The notes below the pieces were generated by a model, which was given only the letters and a program-made list of their open reading frames with translations, was not told the origin of the DNA and made no database searches. Below are positions 9,748-18,562 of a stretch of DNA of 64,000 nt, in pieces (position 1 is the stretch's first letter; each line of letters opens with the position of its first letter). Both the position numbers and the translations under genes were made by a program. Where the stretch lies: contig NZ_UTHA01000259.1 in the NCBI RefSeq assembly GCF_900582195.1, forward strand, positions 1 through 64,000. The letters are read 5' to 3'. The stretch is from Pseudomonas viridiflava (GTDB taxonomy: Bacteria; Pseudomonadota; Gammaproteobacteria; Pseudomonadales; Pseudomonadaceae).

Positions 9748-9928
9748 AGACACTTTCTCACCAGGCTGCCTCTTTCCGAGGCAAATTTCTTTTCAATTCA
9801 ACCACTTGCATCCCGCGCCGAACGTACGCCAGCTTAGCAGGGGCAAAAGGGTGGTCATTGTACACAGCGACACAGAGGCTCACAAATTTGACGACGAAAT
9901 GTCGCAAATTCATGTCGCATTTGTGAAA

Positions 9929-9957
9929 GGTTTAAAGCGATCTGCTGTGCTAGTCAA
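9929..9957 (-). promoter_or_regulatory. Candidate sigma-70 promoter of gltBD
   Basis: Reading the minus strand, TTGACT (9957-9952) is followed after 17 bases by TAAACC (9934-9929). The -35 box is strong and the -10 box weak. The start site would fall close to a 7-bp inverted repeat that could be an operator. Confidence 0.45.
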
Positions 9958-10070
9958 AACTTTTTTAATTTTGACCGCAACGACTCAAAGACTACTGTGA
10001 CGCAGACACCACAAGGCACGCGGTCTGTAGAGACGGCGCGCACTTGTAGAAATTTTGAGGTGCTTGGAGA

Positions 10071-10091
10071 GGCGGCCTGGGTAAGGCCGCC
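10071..10091 (-). terminator. GC hairpin downstream of the AAA-SPOR gene
   Basis: A 7-bp perfect stem, GGCGGCC with a 7-base loop, directly after the stop of the AAA-SPOR gene. There is no clear U-tract, so this may be a processing or pause signal and not a true intrinsic terminator. Confidence 0.4.
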
Positions 10092-10097
10092 GAATCT

Positions 10098-11690
10098 TCA
10101 GCGAGTTGTTGCCAGTTCCTGTTGGACGCTGGCGACAGTGCGAGGCCAAGGTTTACCAGCCTGAACCTTCGCTGGCAAGGCCTTGATGGCAGAAACGGCC
10201 GCATCACGATTGGCAAAGTTGCCGTAAGTGATCACGTACAGCGGTTTGCCGTTGAGGACTTTCTTGAAATAACGGTACTCGCCACCCTGCTCCTTGACGA
10301 AGCTTTGCGCGGCAGTTTCCGAGCTGGTACCGAGGATCTGCACCACGTAGTTGCCGGTTGGCTGACCCGCGTACCAGCTGCCACCGGCAGCCTTGGCGAC
10401 GGTCACCGGCTTCTCGGCCGGTTTGGCGGCAGCCACTGGCTTGGTAGGCGCAGGAGCCGGTTTGGCCGCTGGCGCTGCCGGAGCAGGCTTGGCCGTGGCA
10501 ACTTGCGTCGGAGCCGGGGTCGGCTTGGCCGCAGGCAACGGAACCGGTGTCGGCGCAGGGCCGGCCGGAACGCCCGCCGGCGGCGCGGAAGTGGTCACGG
10601 TTGGCGGCGTAGCGCTGGAACCTTCCAGCGGCACGCCATCGTCGCCTTCAGTAATGCCACCGGCCGCTTCGGCCAATGGACCGCGCATCACCGGTTGCGA
10701 GTTGCCGACCAGCGGCAACGGCATCGGCTGCGTATTACCGGCGAACTCGACGTTCGGCGCGCCGCCATTGGCTGCGCCCTGGCCCAACGGCAACTGCGCC
10801 TGTTCATTGGCCGGTGCGCCGGTGGTTGGCGCCTTGTTGCGACCCGGCATCAGCCAGGCGGCGGCGACCGCGACCACAACGACGGCGGAAATCGCCAATA
10901 CGTGTTTCTTCGGCATGTTGAACCCCATACTTGGACGCTTGACCGCAGAGCGGCTGGCAATCATGACTTCGATCAGAGCATCGCGAGCGACCTGGTTGAT
11001 GTTGCCCGGCCAACCCTCGGCGCTTTCGTGAATATCAGAGATCTGATCCGCGGTGAAAAGTTCGACACCCCGCCCTGCACCTTCAAGCCGTTGGTCGAGA
11101 TATTCGCGGGTCTCTTCTTCGGTGTATGGCTGCAATTCGATAACGTGAAAGCGCTCTTCCTCGAGGTGCAAAGCCTCGAGCTGCGCGATCAGCGACGATT
11201 CGCCGAACAGGAAAACATGCGGGCGGCCTTCCGGTGCGCCAGCACCCAGCGCCATCAGCGCTTCGAGCGCGGACTCGTCGAGTTGCTCGGCGTCGTCCAC
11301 CAGCAGATAGACTTCCTGGCCCGTCAGCGCAAGCTGCACCACTTGATCGAGAATCGCGCCCACTTCGGCCTGAGCGACATTCAGCGCCTGCGCGACCTGA
11401 CGCAGCACGCCAGCGGCATCACCGGCACCGCGGGCGGAAACCACCACACTCTGCACCGACTGCTTGTTGGTGCTGGCGACCAGCGCCTGACGCAGCAAAG
11501 TCTTGCCACTGCCTTGCGGGCCGGTGACCACCAGCAGCAACTGGCTATAACGCGCCAGATGATGCAGTTGACCCAGCACCGGTTTGCGCTGGGCCGGGAA
11601 GAACTTGAAGCCCGGCACGCGCGGCGCGAACGGGTCGTGACTTAACTGGAAATGGCCGAGGAACGCCTCGTCGGCATGCAAACTAGTCAT
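10098..11690 (-). CDS. AAA ATPase fused to membrane segment and SPOR domain (DamX/GspA-like)
   Basis: 530 residues in three parts. Residues about 1-265 form an ExeA/GspA-like AAA domain with Walker A GPQGSGKTLL near 57-66 and a Walker B-like VYLLVDDAEQL. A single membrane segment (HVLAISAVVVVAVAAAWLMP) follows near 275-295. A long Pro/Ala/Lys-rich linker spans about 300-440, then a SPOR domain at about 445-520 (YVVQILGTSSETAAQSF...). SPOR domains bind denuded septal peptidoglycan, so the linker and SPOR domain should be periplasmic. The gene follows aroB by 10 bp, and the order pil-aroK-aroB-this gene-gltB is conserved in Pseudomonas. E. coli damX likewise lies beside aroB. A role in cell division or septal wall remodelling is inferred. 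Confidence 0.85.
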   Translation of the reverse strand: MTSLHADEAFLGHFQLSHDPFAPRVPGFKFFPAQRKPVLGQLHHLARYSQLLLVVTGPQGSGKTLLRQALVASTNKQSVQSVVVSARGAGDAAGVLRQVAQALNVAQAEVGAILDQVVQLALTGQEVYLLVDDAEQLDESALEALMALGAGAPEGRPHVFLFGESSLIAQLEALHLEEERFHVIELQPYTEEETREYLDQRLEGAGRGVELFTADQISDIHESAEGWPGNINQVARDALIEVMIASRSAVKRPSMGFNMPKKHVLAISAVVVVAVAAAWLMPGRNKAPTTGAPANEQAQLPLGQGAANGGAPNVEFAGNTQPMPLPLVGNSQPVMRGPLAEAAGGITEGDDGVPLEGSSATPPTVTTSAPPAGVPAGPAPTPVPLPAAKPTPAPTQVATAKPAPAAPAAKPAPAPTKPVAAAKPAEKPVTVAKAAGGSWYAGQPTGNYVVQILGTSSETAAQSFVKEQGGEYRYFKKVLNGKPLYVITYGNFANRDAAVSAIKALPAKVQAGKPWPRTVASVQQELATTR

Positions 11691-11700
11691 CGGAATCTTA

Positions 11701-12801
11701 TTAACCTTTAAGCTGAGCCAGGGCGCGGTAATCCGCTCCCAGCGTGGCCTGTAGAACCTCTTTCGGATAATCGGCGGTCACTACCGCTTCGCCCATCCGG
11801 CGCAGCAGCACCAGGCGCAGACGACCGTCGATCACTTTTTTATCAATTGCCATGTGTTCCAGGAAATCGTCTTCGGTCATTTCCGTCGGCGGGATCACCG
11901 GCAGGCCGGCACGCTGGAACAGACGGATACCGCGATCGCGTTCCGCGTCACTGATCCAGCCCAGACGCGCAGACATTTCCAGCGCCATCACAGTGCCAGC
12001 CGCCACCGCCTCACCATGCAGCCAGACACCATAGCCCATGTGGGTCTCGATGGCGTGGCCGAAGGTGTGGCCGAGGTTGAGTGTGGCGCGTACGCCGGTT
12101 TCCTTCTCATCGGCACCGACCACCGCAGCCTTGGCTGCGCAAGAGCGTTCGATGGCGTAAGTCAGGGCCTTCTGGTCCAGCGCGCGCAGGGCGTCGACGT
12201 TTTCCTCAAGCCAGGTCAGGAACGGCTCGTCGCAGATCAGACCGTACTTGATGACTTCGGCCAGACCGGCGGACAGCTCACGCTCTGGCAGGGTTTTCAG
12301 GGACGCCGTATCGATCAGCACCACGTTCGGCTGGTAAAACGCGCCAACCATGTTCTTGCCCAGCGGATGATTGATCCCGGTCTTGCCGCCCACCGACGAA
12401 TCGACCTGGGACAGTAATGTCGTCGGGATCTGGATGAAGTCGACGCCACGCTGGTAGCAGGCAGCGGCGAAACCGGCCATGTCGCCGATCACACCGCCGC
12501 CAAGGGCGATCACAGTGGTGCGGCGGTCATGACGGGCAGTCAACAGACCGTCGAAGATCAGTTGCAGGGTTTCCCAGCTCTTGAAGGCTTCGCCGTCCGG
12601 CAGCACCACGGAGATCACCGAGAACTGCGCCAGGCTACGGGTCAGACGTTCAAGATAGAGCGGCGCAACGGTCTCGTTGGAGATGATTGCCACCTGCCGC
12701 CCGTGAATATGCGGAGCCAGCAGCTCCGGCTGATCCAACAAACCTTCGCCAATATGAATCGGGTAGCTGCGCTCGCCTAGATCGACCTTGAGTGTCTGCA
12801 T
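11701..12801 (-). CDS. aroB: 3-dehydroquinate synthase
   Basis: 366 residues, normal length. It converts DAHP to 3-dehydroquinate in the shikimate pathway using NAD+ and a divalent metal. Visible family motifs are the Gly-rich ALGGGVIGDMAGFAA near residue 100, TTLLSQVDSSVGGKTGIN, and the metal-ligand region with NLGHTFGHAIE. The ATG at 12801 gives the standard start MQTLKVDLGERSYPIHIG. It lies 152 bp downstream of aroK, a gap in which nothing specific was recognised, and 10 bp upstream of the AAA-SPOR gene. Confidence 0.97.
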   Translation of the reverse strand: MQTLKVDLGERSYPIHIGEGLLDQPELLAPHIHGRQVAIISNETVAPLYLERLTRSLAQFSVISVVLPDGEAFKSWETLQLIFDGLLTARHDRRTTVIALGGGVIGDMAGFAAACYQRGVDFIQIPTTLLSQVDSSVGGKTGINHPLGKNMVGAFYQPNVVLIDTASLKTLPERELSAGLAEVIKYGLICDEPFLTWLEENVDALRALDQKALTYAIERSCAAKAAVVGADEKETGVRATLNLGHTFGHAIETHMGYGVWLHGEAVAAGTVMALEMSARLGWISDAERDRGIRLFQRAGLPVIPPTEMTEDDFLEHMAIDKKVIDGRLRLVLLRRMGEAVVTADYPKEVLQATLGADYRALAQLKG

Positions 12802-12953
12802 GTGTCCCCACAGTGAAGATGGAAGCAGGCGTCCTGCCCTGAATTATTGGTTGTCCGCGGCCTGTAACGGGTATGACGCCGCTCGCACGCCATCCGCCAC
12901 AACCTCGGCGGGCTGTGACAGGACGCCGAGGATAGCGCATTTCGAGCGATGCT

Positions 12954-13472
12954 TTAACGGGGAGGAAGTTGCGCCAGACGATCGAGAATGTCGAGCACCA
13001 CCATACGTGGTGGCCGCTCGTCGGTTTCCACCACCAGATCGGCGATTTCCCGATAGAGCGGATCGCGAATCGCCAGCAGGTCGCGCAGGGTTTTCTCCGG
13101 ATTGGCGGTGCGCAGCAGCGGCCGATTGCGATCACGCGCCGTGCGGCCGACTTGCTGTTCGACGGAGGCGTGCAGATACACCACGCGCCCGCCCTCGAAC
13201 AAGGCCTTGCGATTGGCATCGCGCATGACTGCGCCACCGCCGGTCGCCAACACCACGCCATCGAACGCGCACAGCTCGGCGATCATCGCCTGCTCACGGT
13301 CACGAAAGCCGGGTTCGCCTTCCTTGTCGAAGATCCACGGGATATTGGCGCCCGTGCGCAGTTCAATTTCCTTGTCGGAATCTTTGAACGGCAGGCGCAG
13401 CTCTTTGGCCAGCAACCGGCCGATGGTGCTTTTTCCAGCGCCCATCGGTCCTACAAGAATCAAATTTCGCAC
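12954..13472 (-). CDS. aroK: Shikimate kinase
   Basis: 172 residues. It phosphorylates shikimate at the 3-hydroxyl. P-loop GPMGAGKST lies at residues 8-16, the shikimate-binding segment DSDKEIE near 32-38, and the glycine motif ATGGGAV near 77-83. The lid region has RPLLRTANP. The start is GTG (13472), 4 bases after the pilQ stop, so it is translated at the end of the pil operon. The pilQ-aroK-aroB order is a conserved gammaproteobacterial linkage. Confidence 0.97.
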   Translation of the reverse strand: MRNLILVGPMGAGKSTIGRLLAKELRLPFKDSDKEIELRTGANIPWIFDKEGEPGFRDREQAMIAELCAFDGVVLATGGGAVMRDANRKALFEGGRVVYLHASVEQQVGRTARDRNRPLLRTANPEKTLRDLLAIRDPLYREIADLVVETDERPPRMVVLDILDRLAQLPPR

Positions 13473-13476
13473 AGAA

Positions 13477-15558
13477 TCAACGACTCACAGCAATCGCCTG
13501 GTTATTCATGATACGCGGAGTGAGAAATACCAGCAGCTCGGATTTTTTCTCCGAAACCACATCACGCCGGAAAAGGCGGCCAAGATACGGCACATCGCCA
13601 AGAAATGGCACCTTATCTACGACCTTGCTTTGAGTATTTGAGAAAACACCGCCAATCACGATGGTTTCGCCGTCGTTGACCAGCACCTTGGCGTTGACCT
13701 CGTTTTTCTTGATCGGCGGCACATCCTGCACTTTGTTCAGATAATCCGGCTCGTCCTTGGTGACCTTGACCTCCATGATGATGCGGTTGTCAGGCGTGAT
13801 CTGCGGGGTGACCTCCAGGGACAGCGAGGCCTCCTTGAACGATACCGATGTTGCGCCGCTGGAGCTGGCTTCCTGATAGGGAATCTCGGTGCCTTTGAGG
13901 ATTTTTGCGGTTTCCTTGTCGGAGGTGACCACTTTGGGCTGCGAGACGATTTCACCGTTGCCGGTTTTCTCCATCGCCGTCAATTCAAGATCGAGCAAGA
14001 CATTGTCAGTGATGAAGGCAATGCCGATCCCCGAGGTGTTACCCACGGTCCCCATATCGACAAACGGAGAGTTGGTGCTGGTGCTGCCAGGCGTACCGAT
14101 GGTGGTCGATGTACCGTTGCTCACGCCCGAAGTATTCCAGTTACCCTTGTTCTGGATTGACCCGCCCCAGCGTACGCCCAGGCTTTTGTCGTAATCGACG
14201 TTGGCCTCGACAATTCGCGCCTCGATCATTACCTGCCGCACAGGAATATCCAGCTGCGCCACGATCCGTCGCAGTTCATCGAGACGATCCTGAGTCTGGT
14301 AGGCAATGATGTTATTGGTTCGCTCGTCGACGGTGATCGAACCGCGTTCGTCGATTTTCGCCTCGGCACTGGTCACCGACTGGAACAGCTTGGCGATGTC
14401 CGCGGCTTTGGCGTAATTCACTTGCAGCAACTCACGACGCAACGGCGCCAGTTCGGCGATCTGCTTCTGCGACTCCAGCTCCTGACGCTCGCGGGCAGCG
14501 ATTTCATCGGCGGGAGCGACCAGCAGCACGTTACCGATCTTGCGTTTATCCAGACCTTTGGTTTTCAGCACCAGATCCAGCGCCTGATCCCACGGCACAT
14601 TTTGCAGGCGCAAGGTGATGCCGCCCTGCACTGTGTCACTGGCCACCAGATTGAGATTGGTGAAGTCGGCGATCAATTGCAGCACCGAGCGCACATCAAT
14701 GTCCTGGAAATTCAGCGAAAGCTTTTCGCCGACGTACGCCTGACGGTCGGCATTACGTTTCTGCAGGTCATCGACCGTCATTGGGCGGATGCTGACGGTC
14801 AGTTTGTTGTCGGTCTGGAAGGTGGAGTACTCGTAGGTGCCGCTGGGTTCGACAGAAATAACCGTGCGATCACCGCTCACACCGGCATTGACGAACTGCA
14901 CAGGGGTGGCGAAGTCCTTGACGTCGAGGCGCACCCGCAACTTGTCCGGCAATTGCGTGCGGGCGAAGCTGAGGATGATCTTGCCGTCATGCTCCTGGAT
15001 ATCCGGAGCAATGGTCGGATCGGACAGGTCGATGACAACATTGCCTTCGCCGGCTGTACCGCGCTGAAAGTCCACGCCGCGAATGGCGCGATTTTTCGGC
15101 ACGAACGCTTTGGCCGGCGCGGCTACTGCAGTGGCCGGGCGCGGTGCTACGGCGGCTGGTCGCGGCGCCGCCGCTGGCGCACCCTGCCCCACCACCACGA
15201 ACAGATTATTACCCGCGACCCGCGTGGTGTAAGGCGCCAGCTGCGTGAGACTGACGATCAGCCGCGTGCGGTCCTTGGCTTCGACTACCGTGGCGGTGCG
15301 TGCATTGCCGCTGCCCAGATCAAGGTTCTTGCTGGCCAACTGACTGGCGACACCGGGCAAATCCAGGGCAATTCGCGCTGGCGATTCGGTGGTGTAGCCC
15401 TTGGGTTGCGGCGGCGGGCCGTCGAACGACAACTTCAACTCGACGCGATCACCCGGCAGCGCCGCCACATCGAGCGTCTTCAGATTGGCCGCGAGTACCA
15501 TCGGCGACATCAGCGCTATCCATAGCGAAAAACCGAGGGTGGAGAAAATCCTGTTCAT
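13477..15558 (-). CDS. pilQ: Type IV pilus secretin
   Basis: 693 residues. The outer-membrane ring through which the type IV pilus passes. Signal peptide about 1-23 (cleavage after MVLA), an AMIN domain at about 29-125, an Ala/Pro linker near 130-150, and a second AMIN-like domain at about 155-255. The STN/N0 region (LSLNFQDIDVRSVLQLIADF) follows, then the N1 domain and the C-terminal secretin barrel (about 460-690), with the conserved VPFLGDVPYLGRLFR near the end. Last pil gene of pilMNOPQ and complete. Confidence 0.97.
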   Translation of the reverse strand: MNRIFSTLGFSLWIALMSPMVLAANLKTLDVAALPGDRVELKLSFDGPPPQPKGYTTESPARIALDLPGVASQLASKNLDLGSGNARTATVVEAKDRTRLIVSLTQLAPYTTRVAGNNLFVVVGQGAPAAAPRPAAVAPRPATAVAAPAKAFVPKNRAIRGVDFQRGTAGEGNVVIDLSDPTIAPDIQEHDGKIILSFARTQLPDKLRVRLDVKDFATPVQFVNAGVSGDRTVISVEPSGTYEYSTFQTDNKLTVSIRPMTVDDLQKRNADRQAYVGEKLSLNFQDIDVRSVLQLIADFTNLNLVASDTVQGGITLRLQNVPWDQALDLVLKTKGLDKRKIGNVLLVAPADEIAARERQELESQKQIAELAPLRRELLQVNYAKAADIAKLFQSVTSAEAKIDERGSITVDERTNNIIAYQTQDRLDELRRIVAQLDIPVRQVMIEARIVEANVDYDKSLGVRWGGSIQNKGNWNTSGVSNGTSTTIGTPGSTSTNSPFVDMGTVGNTSGIGIAFITDNVLLDLELTAMEKTGNGEIVSQPKVVTSDKETAKILKGTEIPYQEASSSGATSVSFKEASLSLEVTPQITPDNRIIMEVKVTKDEPDYLNKVQDVPPIKKNEVNAKVLVNDGETIVIGGVFSNTQSKVVDKVPFLGDVPYLGRLFRRDVVSEKKSELLVFLTPRIMNNQAIAVSR

Positions 15559-15571
15559 TGTTCGACTTCCA

Positions 15572-16099
15572 CTATGAGTGCTCTTTCAAAGGAATGGTGC
15601 GCGGACGCTCCAGCCAGGCGCCTTCGCCATCGGGCACGATTTCGACGACATCGACCTGGGTGGCGCTGATGGCGACGATGCGACCGTCATTGCGCCCCAG
15701 GTAATCGCCGACTTTCAGCCGATGCACCGCGCCCGCTCCGCGCAACAGCGCAAAGGAGCCGGAAACATTGGAGATCGTGCCGACCATCTCGAACTGCTCG
15801 ATATTGAAACCTTCGAGGTATTGCTTGACCCGGTTGGGGTCGGGTTTGACGTTGCGCGAGCCATGCTTCTGCCCGGCCAGATCGGCCCGCACCTGGCGCG
15901 AGAAAGGACTGCGCAGGTTGGCGGCGCTGTAAGTGAATGTCGGGTAAGACCGAAATGTCGGGGTTGGTTCAATCTTGCCTGCCGGGCGCAGGCGCACTTC
16001 ATTCAAGTAGGCATCGAGATCACTGAAGTCATCGCTGCCACCACAACCGTTCAACGCGAGCAGCGTCATCGACAACGCGATACAACGAATCGGGCTCAT
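15572..16099 (-). CDS. pilP: Type IV pilus inner-membrane lipoprotein
   Basis: 175 residues. The lipobox LNGC ends at Cys19 after a short hydrophobic signal, so it is a lipoprotein. The C-terminal half, with the segment LRGAGAVHRLKVGDYLGRNDG, is the beta-sandwich homology region that contacts the secretin. It links the PilN/PilO inner-membrane platform to PilQ. Its start overlaps the pilO stop by 4 bases, and pilQ starts 13 bases beyond its stop. Confidence 0.95.
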   Translation of the reverse strand: MSPIRCIALSMTLLALNGCGGSDDFSDLDAYLNEVRLRPAGKIEPTPTFRSYPTFTYSAANLRSPFSRQVRADLAGQKHGSRNVKPDPNRVKQYLEGFNIEQFEMVGTISNVSGSFALLRGAGAVHRLKVGDYLGRNDGRIVAISATQVDVVEIVPDGEGAWLERPRTIPLKEHS

Positions 16100-16719
16100 T
16101 TCTGCAGCCCCTTGTCGTTGTAGCGGTAGGTCTTGGCGAGGATGCTCATACGCAGCTTCGGCCCACCTTCTTTATCGGCGGGGGCAAGTTCGAAATCATG
16201 CAAGGTGACGATACGCGGCAGCCCGGCCACGCCACTGACGAAGGTCGCGAGGTCGTGGTAAGCACCGGTGACGGTGATCTGAATCGGCAGTTCTATGTAG
16301 AACTGTTGGGTGACCTCCGGCAGCAGTTTGATCTCTTCGAACTCCAGACCACTGCCCAGACCGGTACGCGTGATGTCTTCGAGCAGCCCTGGCACTTCGG
16401 TGTCACTGGGCAATTGGCGCAACAATACGCCGAAGGTATTTTCCATTTCCTTCATTTGCTGGGTGTACAGCTCGAGATTGGCGGACAGACGCGCCTTGCT
16501 GGCGAACTGCTCTTTGAGGGTGGTCTCTTCCTCACGCTTGAGGTCGAGCTGATTTTCCATGTCACTGATGAAAAAGTTATAGCCAAGCGCCAACACCAGC
16601 ACCATCAACAGCGCTCCGGCGATGGTTTTCACGGCCGCCGGCCAGGAACCGATATTGCTGGTATCGAGGTCGTTGAAATCGATGTCGCGCAGACTTTCCA
16701 GCCATTCGGACGGTTTCAT
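16096..16719 (-). CDS. pilO: Type IV pilus alignment protein PilO
   Basis: 207 residues. Short cytoplasmic N-terminus, one membrane helix near residues 30-52 (IAGALLMVLVLALGYNFFIS), a coiled coil around 55-95, then a ferredoxin-like periplasmic domain. PilO pairs with PilN in the inner-membrane alignment complex. Start and stop overlap by 4 bases with both pilN and pilP, indicating translational coupling. Confidence 0.95.
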   Translation of the reverse strand: MKPSEWLESLRDIDFNDLDTSNIGSWPAAVKTIAGALLMVLVLALGYNFFISDMENQLDLKREEETTLKEQFASKARLSANLELYTQQMKEMENTFGVLLRQLPSDTEVPGLLEDITRTGLGSGLEFEEIKLLPEVTQQFYIELPIQITVTGAYHDLATFVSGVAGLPRIVTLHDFELAPADKEGGPKLRMSILAKTYRYNDKGLQK

Positions 16720-17282
16720 TGGTCGTCCTCCACGGTGCGGGGCTGGGTCTGCCGTACTGTCAGCTCAAAGGTATTGGCTTGATCCAACTGGCCTGCGGTC
16801 GTCGCTTTCACCTCGTTGAGGCTCGGCGCGTCGAACCAGTCGGAGGCCTCCAGATTGCGCATCAGGTCCGAGACCCGATTGTTCGATTCGGCAGCGCCAC
16901 TGATCGACAGGGTTTTGCCGAGCATCTTCACGTCGGTGAAATACACCCCGTCCGGCAGCGTGCGCGCCAGTTGATCGAAGATTCGCCCACTGATCTGCCG
17001 GTTGCCCTGCAAGTCCTGGATGATGCGCATGCGCTCGACCAGTTGCTGACGGCGCGCCTTGAGATCGCTGATCTGTTTGATCCGCTCATCGACCACGGCG
17101 ATCTGCTTGCCGATGTAGTCGTTGCGCGCCGCTTGCCGCTCGATGGCCGCACTGATGACCTGATCGGCGATGAACACTGCGCCAACCGAGCCGACCACCA
17201 CACCGATCAAGGCCAGCAAAAAGCGTTTGCGCCGTTCTTCGCGACGCTCTTCGCGCCACGGTAGGAGGTTGATCCGCGCCAT
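16716..17282 (-). CDS. pilN: Type IV pilus alignment protein PilN
   Basis: 188 residues. The conserved cytoplasmic N-terminal MARINLLPWREERRE binds PilM. A membrane helix spans about 22-45, followed by a coiled coil (RQAARNDYIGKQIAVVDERI region) and a periplasmic fold. Its ATG overlaps the pilM stop by one base (TGATG). Confidence 0.96.
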   Translation of the reverse strand: MARINLLPWREERREERRKRFLLALIGVVVGSVGAVFIADQVISAAIERQAARNDYIGKQIAVVDERIKQISDLKARRQQLVERMRIIQDLQGNRQISGRIFDQLARTLPDGVYFTDVKMLGKTLSISGAAESNNRVSDLMRNLEASDWFDAPSLNEVKATTAGQLDQANTFELTVRQTQPRTVEDDQ

Positions 17283-18346
17283 CAGTCGAAACTCCTGAGC
17301 GCGAGCCCGCAGGCGATCATCAGGGCCGGCGCGTCACTGGCCAGCGCCCCGGCGTTGACCTTGCTGCTCAAGGCCATATTGGAAAACGGGTTGGCCACTT
17401 GGGTCGGCGTGTTCAAACGTTGCTCGATCAGCCGGTCCAGCCCAGGGACTGACGCCGTACCACCGGCGAGCAGAATGTGGTCGACCGCGTTGTATTGCCC
17501 GGAGGCGAAGAAGAACTGCAACGAGCGTGAAACCTGCTGCACCAGCGCTTCACGAAACGGCTGCAGGACCTCGCTGATGTAATCGTCGGGCAGACCGCCC
17601 TGCTTTTTCGCCAGCCCTGCCTGCTCGAGGGTCAGGCCATAACGACGCTGGATTTCTTCGGTCAATTGCCGACCGCCGAACAATTGCTCGCGGGTGTAGA
17701 TGATCTTGCCGTTGTGCAGGACGCTGAGGGTGGTCATGGTCGCGCCGATGTCGACCACCGCCACGGTCAGACGCTCCTGAGAGGCTGCCAGTTGCGTTGC
17801 GAGCAAACCGAACGAGCGCTCCAGCGCATAGGCTTCGACGTCGACAACACGCGCGGTCAGCCCCGCCAGTGCCAGCGCCGCTTCACGGACTTCGACGTTT
17901 TCCTTGCGACAGGCGGCCAGCAACACGTTGACCCGCTCGGGGTTGCGCGGCGACACGCCCTGGACTTCAAAATCGATGGCAACTTCGTCCAGCGGATAGG
18001 GAATGTACTGGTCGGCTTCAAGCTTGAGCTGGTTTTCCAGTTCATCATCGGACAGCCCGGCGTCCATTTCGATGACTTTGGTAATCACGGCGGAACCGGC
18101 CACCGCCACGGCCACGCCCTTGAGCCCGGTACGCGCCTTGACCAGCACGCGGCTCAGCGCCTGACCGACGCCTTCAAGCTCGGCGATGTTCTTTTCGACC
18201 ACGGCGTTGACGGGCAATGGCTCCACCGCGTACGCCTCGACCCGGTAGCGATCACCCTGACGGCTCAGTTCCAGCAGCTTCACTGACGTGGAGCTGATGT
18301 CGATCCCCAGTAACGTTTTGGCCTTTTTATTGAAGAGTCCCAGCAC
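17282..18346 (-). CDS. pilM: Type IV pilus actin-like ATPase
   Basis: 354 residues from GTG at 18346. That start gives the typical LGLFNKKAKTLLGIDISSTS and has AGGGA about 8 bases upstream; a TTG two codons earlier is less likely. FtsA/actin-fold phosphate loops are visible: GIDISSTSVKLLELS near the start, DIGATMTTLSV in the middle and LLAGGTASVPG near the C-terminus. PilM is cytoplasmic, binds ATP and the PilN tail, and is first in pilMNOPQ. Transcription should begin in the 216-bp gap to ponA. Confidence 0.95.
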   Translation of the reverse strand: MLGLFNKKAKTLLGIDISSTSVKLLELSRQGDRYRVEAYAVEPLPVNAVVEKNIAELEGVGQALSRVLVKARTGLKGVAVAVAGSAVITKVIEMDAGLSDDELENQLKLEADQYIPYPLDEVAIDFEVQGVSPRNPERVNVLLAACRKENVEVREAALALAGLTARVVDVEAYALERSFGLLATQLAASQERLTVAVVDIGATMTTLSVLHNGKIIYTREQLFGGRQLTEEIQRRYGLTLEQAGLAKKQGGLPDDYISEVLQPFREALVQQVSRSLQFFFASGQYNAVDHILLAGGTASVPGLDRLIEQRLNTPTQVANPFSNMALSSKVNAGALASDAPALMIACGLALRSFD

Positions 18347-18429
18347 TACCAATTCCCTATGACTTTCCGTGAGTTACGGACTCTGTAATACGCATTGCGT
18401 TCCTTCACCCCGTCTTGACAGAAGCGCAA

Positions 18430-18460
18430 ATGACGCCCCCAACAGAAAAGTGCTTATAAT
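18430..18460 (+). promoter_or_regulatory. Candidate ponA promoter
   Basis: A perfect TATAAT lies at 18455-18460, with a weaker ATGACG at 18430-18435 (19-base spacing). It is divergent from pilM. The leader to the chosen ponA start is about 95 bases. Confidence 0.55.
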
Positions 18461-18562
18461 GCCCAGCGTTTTTTTCTGCTTTTTACTGCAAGCGCGGATG
18501 GTTCTGTGTGTAGCCGGAGCCCCGTCGCCAAATTCATTCTTTGCCCTGGATGTCCAAACGCC

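Larger units (their letters stand above)
9748..10097. other. 350-bp non-coding region upstream of gltB
   Basis: AT-rich intergenic DNA with no credible gene on either strand. It contains the probable gltB promoter (9929-9957), an inverted repeat CACAAAT/ATTTGTG (9881-9887 and 9919-9925) enclosing a direct repeat ATGTCGCA (9899 and 9912), and a GC-rich hairpin behind the AAA-SPOR gene (10071-10091). The gltBD leader would be roughly 170 bases long. Confidence 0.6.

Noticed and set aside
5458..9837. A 1459-codon open frame antisense to gltB
   Set aside because: It mirrors gltB codon for codon, an effect of GC-rich third positions. The translation is rich in His, Arg, Gln and Val without any recognisable domain, and gltB itself is a firm match.
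18506..18562. Longer ponA start adding 19 residues (MCSRSPVAK...)
   Set aside because: The added residues are Cys/Pro-rich, lack a ribosome-binding site and have no counterpart in PBP1A proteins I recall.
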